DNA of 26,243 bases from a virus: the IMG/VR virus record IMGVR_UViG_3300020448_000035, positions 1-26,243 of that record. One strand, given 5' to 3'. Shown piece after piece: positions 1-11,000 of this stretch. Below the pieces are notes generated by a model, which was given only the letters and a program-made list of their open reading frames with translations, was not told the DNA's origin and searched no databases. Every line of letters starts with the position of its first letter. Within the stretch, counting starts at the first letter, position 1. Position numbers and translations under genes: made by a program.

Positions 1-494
1 CAGTGTTGATATGTTTGGTTCGCACCTAATCCACCACTAGCAGAAACATAGTTTCCGAATGATGAGGTACCGCCCCCGCCACCATTTCCAGAGTAGTATG
101 TACCACTTCCAGAACCATTACCTACTGTACAGTATACACTAGATATACCTCGAACGTCAATGACCTCCTCAGCATACCCGCCAGCTCCTGCTGATTCAGA
201 GTGACCTGAACCACCGCCACCACCGCCTACAACACGTACAATGATACGGTTGATACCATCTGGACGTGACCATGTACCACTACTAAAAAATGTAGAAATA
301 CTTGTAGGACCTATGTGTTTAAATTCAGCTTCAGTATTGTTACTGACTAGAAACTTACCTTCCTGATCTGCAGGATCGGGAGGTATAGAAGCACTATTCA
401 ATATGGTACCACCCAAGGATAGGTTATATCCACTGGGTATTAATATAGATTGTCCCGACGCAGCGTCGAGTTCATTTGTATAAACGTTTGACAT
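1..494 (-). CDS. Glycine-rich tail-tip adhesin-like protein, third tandem copy (3' end cut off by window edge)
   Basis: Reading the minus strand from the ATG at 494 gives an open frame of 164 codons that runs off the left edge. It starts MSNVYTNELDAASGQS, has a short N-terminal beta stretch with SGYNLSLGG near residue 22, then a TWSRPDG segment. A glycine-rich domain follows, with VVGGGGGGSG near residue 100 and SFGNYVSASGG near residue 145. It aligns along its visible length with the two upstream genes, so it is the third member of a tandem family. The start lies 2 nt after the upstream stop, with a weak GGAA about 12 nt before it. Glycine-rich phage proteins of this type (the Gly_rich_2 kind, or gp38-like polyglycine adhesins) sit at fibre tips and bind host surface structures; that role is inferred here. 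The missing C-terminus should hold the counterpart of the GHPRGG...NHQ motif. Confidence 0.85.
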   Translation of the reverse strand, partial: MSNVYTNELDAASGQSILIPSGYNLSLGGTILNSASIPPDPADQEGKFLVSNNTEAEFKHIGPTSISTFFSSGTWSRPDGINRIIVRVVGGGGGGSGHSESAGAGGYAEEVIDVRGISSVYCTVGNGSGSGTYYSGNGGGGGTSSFGNYVSASGGLGANQTYQH

Positions 495-496
495 AG

Positions 497-1258
497 TTAT
501 CTAAAGTTCCAGACACATACGATACCCGCCATACCACGAGCACCTCTTCTTTGTCCATGATATCCTGGTGAACCGCCAGTTCCCACAGCACCTCTGTACT
601 GATGGTTATAAGCATAGTGACCACCACGAGGGTGACCTGTAGCACCAGATCCACCGAAGAATGAACCACCGCCAGGATACCCAGAATGGTATTCGTGACC
701 TGATCCTCCTCCACCATATATATTGAGGTTTCCACCAGACCCTACGCCAGGTAGTCCTCCACAGTGCTGATAGTTACGGTTAGCACCGTTACCACCACTA
801 GCACTCATATAGTTTCCGAATGATGTAGAACCACCGTTAGCAGCACCACCAGAGTAGTATGTACCACCCCATGAGCCAGGTTGTCCCACAGTAACAGATA
901 TAGATGATACACCTGTTACATCAATAATTTCTTCAGCATATCCTCCTGCTCCTCCTGCTTCTCCAACACCTGATCCTGCTCCTCCTGCTCCGCAGATTCT
1001 AACAAGAATTCTTTTAACTCCAGTAGGTCTTGACCATGTACTATTGCTTGTGTATACAGACATAGACACAGCACCATGATCTTCCCAACTACGAGTTGAT
1101 CCATTACTTACAAGGATCTTACCATTTTGTCCACTAGGAGATGGCATAACACTACTAGAGTCTAGGTTTTTACTTCCTAGTCTTAGTGTATATCCTGATT
1201 GGATTGTTACATTTGACCCAGATTGGGGTCTAAGTTCGTTTACTTTTAAAATACTCAT
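497..1258 (-). CDS. Glycine-rich tail-tip adhesin-like protein, second tandem copy
   Basis: A 253-residue protein starting MSILKVNELRPQSGS. Residues 1-30 form a small beta motif (LKVNEL...YTLRLGS) shared with both neighbours. A TWSRPTGVKRILVRI segment near residues 70-85 leads into a glycine-rich domain of short GG-containing runs (GAGGAGSG, GGAGGYAEE, SFGNYMSASGG, IYGGGGSG, GATGHPRGG, ending CVWNFR). I chose the ATG at 1258 over an in-frame ATG at 1282. It gives the same N-terminus as the paralogs, overlaps the upstream stop as TAATG, and has a GGGAG eight bases before it. The architecture fits Gly_rich_2-type or gp38-like fibre-tip adhesins, whose glycine runs form a polyglycine core with variable host-binding loops. 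Receptor and exact placement on the virion are unknown. Position after a giant fibre gene supports a tip role. Confidence 0.85.
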   Translation of the reverse strand: MSILKVNELRPQSGSNVTIQSGYTLRLGSKNLDSSSVMPSPSGQNGKILVSNGSTRSWEDHGAVSMSVYTSNSTWSRPTGVKRILVRICGAGGAGSGVGEAGGAGGYAEEIIDVTGVSSISVTVGQPGSWGGTYYSGGAANGGSTSFGNYMSASGGNGANRNYQHCGGLPGVGSGGNLNIYGGGGSGHEYHSGYPGGGSFFGGSGATGHPRGGHYAYNHQYRGAVGTGGSPGYHGQRRGARGMAGIVCVWNFR

Positions 1259-2010
1259 TATATAAACTCCCAGATTACACACATACCGTGCTTACCTTCA
1301 GGTCCCAGATAAGATCTAAACCATCCGTTTGCTCCACCTGAGCCAGGTGCTGAACGACCTTGATGGTTTCTAGAATAGTCACCACCTCTGGGATGACCTC
1401 TAGCAGCACAACCACCAAAGAAACTATATCCTCCACCACCATTTACTCTTCCATGTGCGGATCCACCGCCACCGTACATATTAACATCTCCACCAGCTCC
1501 AATACCTCCAAGTCCTCCTGCGTGTTGATAGGATTGGTTAGCACCATCTCCTCCAGTTGCTGACATGAATGAACCAAATGAGGATGAAGAACCTTGTCCA
1601 GATCTTCCAGAATAGTACGTACCTGTTCCTCCAGTTCCAATAACAACAGATATTGAACTAAGACCACTAACATTGACAATCTTCTCTGAGAATCCACCAG
1701 CTCCACCAGCTTCAGCATGTCCAGATCCACCGCCTCCTGCGGCTACCAGACGTACCATAACCTGATTAGTACCTGATGATTTTACATATGTTCCAGATGA
1801 TGTGAACACCTGCATGCTTCTAGCACCGTAGGTGTTGTAGATAATAGATGAACCATCACTACCTACTGCTTTATTAGTCTGTCCTGACGCTGAGGGTAGA
1901 ACAGAGTTTTCACCAATAGTCTTTCCACCCAACGATAACTTGGTCGTCGAAGGGATTGTAATAACTGAACCTGAGTATGCTCTCAGGTTATTAACATAAA
2001 GTCTTGACAT
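1258..2010 (-). CDS. Glycine-rich tail-tip adhesin-like protein, first tandem copy
   Basis: A 250-residue protein whose ATG directly abuts the stop of the giant fibre gene (TAAATG). It starts MSRLYVNNLRAYSGSVITIP, with the TKLSLGGKTI beta motif near residue 25. A conserved VMVRLVAAGGGGSG segment near residue 85 is followed by a glycine-rich half: SFGSFMSATGG, GANQSYQHAGGLGG, MYGGGGS, GHPRGGDYSRNHQ, ending CVIWEFI. The short glycine runs separated by aromatic and His/Arg/Asn-bearing loops resemble the glycine-rich motifs of T2-type gp38 adhesins. In those phages gene 38 also directly follows the distal long fibre gene 37. Function as a receptor-binding tip or fibre cap is inferred from that architecture and synteny. 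It could be expressed with the giant fibre or from the TATAAATA box at 2103-2110. Confidence 0.87.
   Translation of the reverse strand: MSRLYVNNLRAYSGSVITIPSTTKLSLGGKTIGENSVLPSASGQTNKAVGSDGSSIIYNTYGARSMQVFTSSGTYVKSSGTNQVMVRLVAAGGGGSGHAEAGGAGGFSEKIVNVSGLSSISVVIGTGGTGTYYSGRSGQGSSSSFGSFMSATGGDGANQSYQHAGGLGGIGAGGDVNMYGGGGSAHGRVNGGGGYSFFGGCAARGHPRGGDYSRNHQGRSAPGSGGANGWFRSYLGPEGKHGMCVIWEFI
1267..1271 (-). promoter_or_regulatory. Ribosome binding site (GGGAG) deciding the start of the second adhesin copy
   Basis: GGGAG on the minus strand lies eight bases before the ATG at 1258. It falls inside the last codons of the upstream adhesin gene. It favours the 1258 start over the in-frame ATG at 1282, which would add eight residues absent from both paralogs. 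Confidence 0.6.
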
Positions 2011-5000
2011 TTAGATAATTACCCAACTACCGCCTGATGCGATTGATATTGTATAACCATTATTGATGGTTAGAGGACCCGCAGTAAAGCATGAGTCACC
2101 ATTATTTATAGTGATACTTTCAGAGATAGATTGACGGTTTCTCTTTATTATACCATATCTATCTATCCAAGTCTTGTCTCCACCAGCCCTTAGTACAACT
2201 GATCTTTGACCACTTGATACTCCTACAGAACCTGAGTCAACGTTTAATCCATTGTCACCTTGAACTTGTAATCTGTAAGATGTTTGAGTAGAGTTGCTAC
2301 CTGGTTCGTGGAAGTTCCATGTACCGTAGTCACCATCACATGAAGCGAAGGTGTAGTCAGCGTTATTACGCCAATACATGTTGTCACCTGTCGCATAATA
2401 TGTATGAGAGTCGTTAGCGAAGTAGAATCTTCTTTGACCTTCAGCAGATACGATCCACTCGTTAGTAGTTCTCTTCAAGTATGGAAGACCTAACGCTGTG
2501 TATCCTTCTAGTAAGTTAGCATTTAAGTTGCTGACTACAGTATTTGAATCAACTTGGAATGGTGCTGTACCTTGTGCTATACGTGATCTAATCTGTCCAA
2601 AGAAGTGGAAAGTAGAATCGTTATAACGATACTTAGCAACTCTTGTATCAGCGTTGTTGTTTCTTCTGAAGAATGTTATATCATCACCAGACTCAGAGTT
2701 AAACGCAGCAGGAGAGTTATCTCCATTGTAAGCAATACCACCACCATAGGCAGATGATTGTCCAATGTATAAGTAACCTGTACCTTGACTATTACCATAT
2801 GCCTCAAAACCACACTGATAAGAGTCACCCGCATGTGCTCTAACAAATGTATTAGATGCTTTAGTTTGAGTACCAAATCTAGCAGACTCATTAGAATCTA
2901 TTGAGTAACTAGGATTAGACTGACCAATACCTATACGTCCATTTCTGAAGTATACATTGTTGTATGATAAGTATGTGCCATTGTAACCGAATGAGTTACC
3001 ATCATTACCAAATCTAATGTAACCAGTATTACTGTTGTTTCTGCTCTTAAGAGACATAACACCAGTAGTTGCCTTACCTAAACTAATACCATTACCATCA
3101 GCTAACTGTAGGATTGTTGTACCAGTGTTAGTAAAGATACCTTGGTCAGAATATAGATCAGAGATATTGATGTCACCTGATCCAGTTCTTCTTACAAGTG
3201 TATTGTTTACATTGCTAGAGTTCTGAGTATAACCATCAACATAATGTGCATCAAGTTGTGAGTTTACACCGTCGTTACCCGCATGCCACACTGTGTTACT
3301 GTTGATAGTAACGCTACTGGACTTGATGTCCATGAGACCGTTACCATTAGATGAGTTACCACCTGAGAACTCGAATCTTACATCATAGTTATTTGATAGA
3401 CCACCAGATCTTACATCAAACAGTGGTGTAGAAACGATTCCTGCTCTACCCATTTCAAACAGAGCACCATCTTCAGTATTGCTAAGAGCGAATACCTGTG
3501 AAGCACCTGTTGTAAGTAAGTTAGATGAAGTAACTGTCCACTTAGAGCCAGGGTTAGGACCGAAGACTCTGATGTCCTTGTTACCATACGCACCAACGAA
3601 TGTGATAGAACCAGTAACAACTGTATACTTAGCATCTACAGTAGTATCATCTGTCTCTGTGATACCGCCTGGATCAATGGTGATTGTACCGATGTTGTTT
3701 ACAGCAGCATCGTCAGCATATAGAGTGTATGTACCACCCGCTGATAAGTTACCCGCAGGATTTGTACCAGTAGCACAGAAGAAGTTAGGAACGTATAGTT
3801 GATATTTCTCTCCAGAAGATACAACGTAGAAGTTGTCAGCGACAAACTTGTCTCTACCTAATAGAGTTGGTAGAGCTGGATCGCCAAGAACACCTATTGT
3901 TCTCTGGTCATGAATGTTGTAACCTTGCTGATACCATAGACCTTGCTGATTATCTAAGAAGTCAGCGTTAGGACCTGGTAATGTACCACGACGAGGTTCG
4001 TTAACATCAGGAGGACCATCATTCTCTGAATGCCATATCTTCGCCCAGTTACCATATACGTTACCAATATCAGAGTTACCACGTAAGTATAAGTTATCTG
4101 TAGCAGAGAATGCTAACTGAGCAACAGAGTTACCAGTAGCAGATCTTCTGAATGTTAATGTACCGTTTCTAGTTCCACCCGCGTCAGTTGGAATACCGTT
4201 AACGTTGTTAGATCTGAGTGCTAACTGAGCACCAACGTTAGCTGCTGATACTAGGTTAGCATTAGCAGATGATGGAGCAGTTGTCTCAGCAAATAGTACG
4301 TTAGCAAAGTCAGCAGTACCAGATATAGAAATGTTATATGTGGTGTTTGCTAGACGTTGTGGATCTATAACACCCTCAACTAGGTTGGAAGCATTCTGAT
4401 AGAACGCACCTTGGTTACCATCTAGTTTGTCAGCATTAAGTTCTGATCCCGCACCTTGGTCGATGGATACTTCACCATTGTCTGTAACTCTGAATCCACC
4501 TTCTGTCTGATCACCAAGTGCTTGTTCAGCAACGTTCTTTCTGAACTTAGAAATACCGTAGTTACCAAATACTGAACCACCAGCTTGTAATGTTGTTGGT
4601 GTAAGTTTGTTTGCCTTCTTAACGTCAATAGATGCGTTACCGAAGAATCTAGGTAGAATACCCTTACGTGCGTTTAATGTAGCTGCCTGTGATGGAGTAC
4701 CTAATTCGTTAGGAACTGTTAGTACAAAGTCACCGTTATATCCAGTACCTGGTGTAACCACAGATACACTGGTTATGACACCGAATGCTTGTGATGAAGT
4801 TAGTGTCGATACACTAAGCTCAACTGGTTGCTGTACTGTACCACCGAATAGAGGACCGTCGAAGGTTAGTGTGTCACCACCTAAGTATCCAGATCCACCA
4901 TTTAGTATGAGGTCAACTGATAGTGTACCTACAGCGTCAGTAGTAAATCTTATTGTAGCACCTAGACCCGCACCAGTTGTTGTAGATGGTGCTACGTCAA

Positions 5001-8000
5001 AGGTTGAGTTTGCTGTATATGACTCAGGTGTCTGGTTGAGGTTACTTACAGTAAGTATGATACCACCTGTTGTAACGTCAGCAACTGTGTAAGTAGCACG
5101 TGCTACTCCTGAGTCGGAGATAGGTACGTTACCACCCAACATTGGGATGTTCTGATATGTACCGTTTGTATATCCTGATCCTGCGATTGTTATGTCAACC
5201 TTCTCAATATATGATGTGTCAGATAGACTTGACTCAGCAACCATACAGTCAGCAGTTGAGAACTTGATAGACTGTATAACGTTCTGGTAGGAACTATCAC
5301 CTCTTAAGAATGTGAATGAGTTTGCTATACCTGTTTTACCTAAACGCTCTGGGTCAATAGTACCCGCAACGATGTTAGATGCGTCAATGTTAGTTGATGA
5401 TAACTGTGTCCAGTTAGAAGCGTCGTTAGCAGATGTGTTAACTGTTCTAATAACATCAACGATCTTCTTACGTTCGTAGTTACCAGATGTTAGCAGTGCT
5501 ATTGCTGTTATAACTGTGTACTCGTTAGCATTAACTGGAGTTACATCATAGAAACCAGATGGAGATGAACCAGATGTGAAGTTAAGGAATACGATGTCAC
5601 CTTGACTAAATCCATGATTGAGTTCTGTGACTGTGATATCAAATGTATCATGTACGTATGTACCTGTAGCAACTGTCTGATTTGCTTCGTCTTGTAAGAA
5701 GTCAACGTTACCGAACTTAATGTTGTTCGCTAGGTCAACAGCTAATCTTGCTTCAACTCTTGCTACGTTACCTTGAGCAGTAGCAGTTGTACCACCTGTA
5801 GGAGCAGCAGTGAATGTTACAGTAGGTTGTGTGAAGTATCCAGAACCTTCGTTTGTAATAGAAATCGTGGAAACTTTTCCGTTAACGATTGTACATGTCG
5901 CTGTTGCTTGTGTACCACCAGATCCTGTTGGTGCTGAGATTGTAATACCTGGTGGGCTTGTGTATCCGTCTCCAACATCATCGACTAAGATATCTCTAAC
6001 AACACCTTGCTTATAACTTGTGATAATTGCTTGAGCACCAGTAGCAGAACCAGTTACAAGTTCACCTACTGTATACTGTAGTGTAGTATCAGGTGTGAAT
6101 GCGATGAACATAGAGTCCAAATCATTCTCAAGAATGTAGGATATAGCAGCACCCTCAGTACGTAGTGTATGAGTACCAGATCCTTGACTTGATAGAGTTC
6201 TGGCAGTACCAGCTTGAGCATCAGATAATGATGTAGCAAGTTTGATGTAGTCTGTGGTATTAGCACCTACAGAGTGTACGATCACATAGTACTGAGCACC
6301 GTCTGCCAAGTTACCAATGTTACCAGTTCCTTGGAAGTAAGTTAGAATATCACCTGTTGCTAATCCGTGACCAGGTATTGTGATGTAGTTGTTAACTGTA
6401 TCAACTGAAGATGGTACGAACTCGAATGATGTAGATGTAGTTTCAATAGCGATGTCACCAGCTGATGCGTCTTCGATTGCTAGTCTCTCTGCTGTAGAAG
6501 CTACAGATGTAATATTGAATGGACGTAACGCAGGGATCTGTTCAATGTTAATCTTACCAGAGGTAGTTAACTGTACAAGAGCAGAAGGAACAGCGTTAGT
6601 TGAGAATGGCTGGTTTAGATAAGGTCCTAGTTTGTTAGTGATGTAGTCCTTAACCGCAGCCTGTGTAGGTAGTAAGGAGTCAGAGGCGAACGCACCACCT
6701 AGTTCATCACTGTCTGAGAATCCAGTGATAGTAATGGATCCACCAACAATCTTAATAGATGATAGTTCAGAGATACTAACAGTACCAACGAAACTAATAG
6801 AACCAGTTCTGTTAAAGATAGTAACGAAGTCACCAACCTTGAAGTCACCAAACTCGTTAGTACCTGAAGTATAAACCTGTCCGAATGCTTCTTCAACAGC
6901 TTCGTTAGCAGGGATACCAACACCACCGTTTTGTGGTAGTGCTAAGTATGTGTCACCCGCACCAACGTATTCCCACGTATGTGATGATGAGTTACATACA
7001 GATGGTCTGTGTAATCTTATAGTCTTACCAACCAGAGTATCTAAGTTACCCTGATCATATGATATCTCTGTATTTGTTGCGGTCTCATTTAAAGAAATTC
7101 CTAGACCGTCGTTTGTTGTAATATTAGCAGTAACCTGTGTACCGATAGAACCAGATAACTTCTCTACACCTAGAATAAAGTATTCTTTAGATGGGTCAGT
7201 ATTGGTGTAACCATCAAACTTGATGATGTAGTCTTCAATCGGGAAGTTAGTTAGTGTTGATCCACCAACCTCGATGATCTGACGACCTGTCTGAGCACCA
7301 TTGTTATCAGTTTGGTTAGTAACGTTTGTAACTGTACCTATGTCAAACTCATATGCTTCTGTTCTGAAACCAGTAGCTTTAAGAGCACGAGTACCAAAGT
7401 TAGACGCTGAGTTAGTTAGTGAAGCATATCCACCAGACTGTACGATAACTCCGTCTCCACCGAAGATAACGAACACAGACACCAACTGAGTATATCCATC
7501 GTTAAGAATGTTGTATCCAACACCACCACCGACTGAGATGATCGTGAATGCGTTGGCAACCATTGACTTACCCTGTTTAGGGAAGACAGCACGTTCTCTA
7601 CCGTTAGCATCTTCGTAGACACCTGGTCTAGGAACGTTAGGTTCAGCAACTTTAGCACCGTCAATCTCAGCACCTGACGCTCCCAAGAAGGAGATCAATG
7701 ATGCGTTCTGAATATAAGGTGATGCCTCGATGACTGGTAGGTCAAGTAAGTCACCTAACATAGGAACTTTCTTAAGACCACTGTCATCCTTAAGCATTGT
7801 GCTTGGAGGAGTATTAGTTACACTTGCTAGTGTTGAAGGTGTAGCTAGAGCATTATCTAAGATTGTATGTAATGCTGTTAGAGCATTGATAGCAGCTCCA
7901 CACTCAGGTTGATTATGGTCAACTGTAGATGATGCGTTGTGGAATGGTGCTATGTCTGTAAACTTAGCTTCTGGTAACTGGTTACGTATAGCAAGGACTG

Positions 8001-11000
8001 CCATATCCTTTGCTTTCTGATATACAGCACGTGTCTGAGCAACTTCGTTGTTAACGTAGTTAATGTTTGTACCAAGAATATATTTGCTTGCGGCTAGGAT
8101 AGTTTGTGAGTTGCCACCGTATCTTAAGTCATACATCCATGAACGTAGAACGTGTCTTACGTCATCAATACACTGATCATCAGCGATAGGATATGTTCTT
8201 GTGACTCCATCAAGATTACCAGGTGTTCCTGTTGTACCGATAGCTCCTGTAACTATAGCAGTTAATGTTGTAATAGAAGAAGCAACGTCAGCACAACGGT
8301 TAGCATATGATTCTGTTCTAGTAACAGATGATAGGGTTCCTGTATCAATCGCAACCTCAACGATATTCATTAAGGTAGTGATAGAAGATATAACCACGTT
8401 ACAGATTGGTAGACCTGTATCCTGTGTGATAGTTAGATCTTTAACCTGTGCTAAGTTTGTGTATCCACCTGTAGTGACATCATCATTCTGGAATACTTGG
8501 ATAGCAACTTTCTGTGCCTCTCTCAAAGCATAGATTGAATGATGTTCTTCACCTTCTAGATGAGCACCTGTGACGTACATGTTAGCAGCGTCATAGGTAA
8601 AGTCGTTTCCACCCATTGCTAGGTTCCAAGAAACAACCTGTAAAACATCTACAACGTCATCTTTACAATCTACATTAGTACCTGATACCTCAACACCATT
8701 AGAAGTAGCAGAGATAAATCTGTGTTCAAAGTCACCACCACTCTGCATGCCAACTTTCTTAATAGCACCAGACATAGCACCCACAAATGTGTGTACTGTA
8801 GTGTTAGTAGGATCTGTACCCTGTAAAGCATTAAACTCAAATGTGTTAGTAGTTACACGTTCAATCTTACATGACTTATTAAAGAGTGGATCACCAGGTC
8901 TTGGATAAGCATGATTAGTTTGATTACTATCTTGTGTACATGTGAATGTAATACTTTCTTGATCAACCTTAATATAATTTCCTGCGACTAAACCATGGTT
9001 GTTAGCAGTCACTGTCATCCAACCTGTTGTTGAGTTATAGTCAACAGCACTTGGAGTAATTCCTGCTTGAGGAACAAAGGTATGAGTTGATACGTTTGTA
9101 GAAGGAGTTGTTAGTAGTGAATTAAATGATATTGTGGTATCTTTAACACTGATACCATTAGGAGTAGCAGATACAAATGTATGAGTAGTTTCGTTAGAAG
9201 ATGTTGCGATACAAACCTCGAATGTATCTTTATTAACAACCTTAACGTGTCTCCACTCATCACTATCTGGGTCTTTCTGAATGATGCCATCAGTCGCAGC
9301 AGATACAAATGTATGAACTGTAGTGTTAGTAGATGGAGTTACATCTAATGACTGGAATGAGAATGTGTCATCAGTAACCGCTGTAAGTGGAATAAACTTA
9401 CCGCTGATTGGGTCAGATGATCTTGGATATGTCTTAGTGCTTTGATCTCCATGTGTACATGAGAATGATAAAGCATTATCCTTAACCTTGATGTACTCAC
9501 CAACCTTCATACCGTGAGCAGTAAATGTACATGTGACTATACCAGTCGCTGTATTATATGTTGCGTCTGTGACTGTAAATTTCTTTCTCTCTGCTCTTGG
9601 ATAAGAATGGTTAGTAGCGTTGCTGTCATGTAGACATGTAAATGTAACTGAGTCATTAGCAAACTTAACCATGGAATCTTCTCTAAGTCCATGATTAGCA
9701 GATGTAATTGTGATCTTACCTTCTGTTGGTACATACACAGCGTTAGTTGCTGTCAATGTAGAATCACTGATAGCTGTAATTTCTACAGCAGTATCATAGA
9801 ATGGATCCTTCTTAATAGATACACCATTAGTTGTAGCAGATACAAATTGGTGAGCACTGGTATTTGTTGACGGTATGTTTCCTATACCTAATACCTGTAC
9901 CTCAAATGTATTAGTAGATTTATTAGATATTGTTAACCATCTATCACTAGCATAATCAGTAGATCTAGGATATGTGTGGTTGGTAGCATTACTATCCATA
10001 GCACAAGTAAGTGTTATGGAATCGTCAGCAAACTTAATCTGTTCTCCATTTTCAAGACCATGATTAGACATGGTTACTATCATCACACCTGTAGAAGGTT
10101 GATAGTTAACATTCTCAACTGTGTCTGTAAGTAGAGTTGTTCTAGGATATGATTTAACAGAACTTGATCCTACACCAGATGCCTTACCAACATTAACTGT
10201 AATAGTTGTACCAGTAACAGCTTCAACACCTATTGTCTTACCAGACTGAGGATCTCCTGGTCTAGGATATGGGTGGTTAGTGTTATGACTGTCAGCATCA
10301 CAAGTAAATGTTACAGCATTGTCAGCGATAGTAACTGTTGAAGTTGCTCTTAGAACTCCACTAGCAGTAGCACTTACAAAGGCATGTGTTGTAGTGTTGG
10401 TAGATGGTTGAGAAGCAAGAACCTGTACCTCAAATGTATCATCAGTTTTATTAGAAATCTGAATCCACTGATTACTGAATGGATCAGTAGGTCTTGGATA
10501 TGAATGATTAGAAGCGTTATTATCTTGAGCACATGTAAATGTTAGTGAGTTATCTGCTATCTTAATATAGTCACCATTACTGAATCCGTGTCCAGTTATG
10601 GTCAATACCATGACACCTGTTGTTGGATTATAAGTTGCGTTAGAAACAGTATGAGATGTAGCAGCAGTTAAACTGTGAGATGCGATCTCAGCAACCAGTT
10701 GACCAGTTGTAGGATTATATGTTGTGCCAGAAGCAGCAGTGTATTGAGTACTACCGTCACTGATAGCATTAGTTACACCACTTACAAAGATATGAGTTCC
10801 TGCACCATAATCACAATCGAATGCGAATGACTCAGGAGCAATTCTCATATACTGTCCAACCTTAAAGTTGTTAGTACCAATATCAGCAGCTATGACACCT
10901 GTAGTTGGATTGTATGTTGCGTCACGAATATCATAACCATCAACAGTTGTAGTTCCGACATTGATGTCAATAGTATCAACACCAACAGATACAACTGGAG

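Larger units (their letters stand above)
1..2010 (-). repeat. Tandem array of three paralogous glycine-rich genes
   Basis: Three adjacent genes share the same layout. Each has an N-terminal xVNxLR...SG motif, a TWSRPxG or equivalent segment, VRxxxxGGxGSG, TYYSG, SFGxxxSAxGG and GANxxYQH. The two complete copies also share GHPRGGxYxxNHQ. The loops between these blocks differ. The array is best explained by gene duplication followed by divergence. The third copy continues beyond the window, and there may be more. Confidence 0.85.

Noticed and set aside
472-735. An 87-codon minus-strand frame across the adhesin junction
   Set aside because: It lies in an alternative frame of the second adhesin copy and has the repetitive Val/Leu/Thr composition of a frame-shifted glycine-rich gene.
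1259-1282. Longer start at 1282 for the second adhesin copy
   Set aside because: The eight extra residues are absent from both paralogs, and the ATG at 1258 has a GGGAG at good spacing and a TAATG overlap.
2011-2500. Self-cleaving (S74-type) chaperone domain at the giant fibre C-terminus
   Set aside because: The last residues (YTISIASGGSWVII) form a beta ending, with no helical chaperone segment or Ser/Lys catalytic pattern visible.
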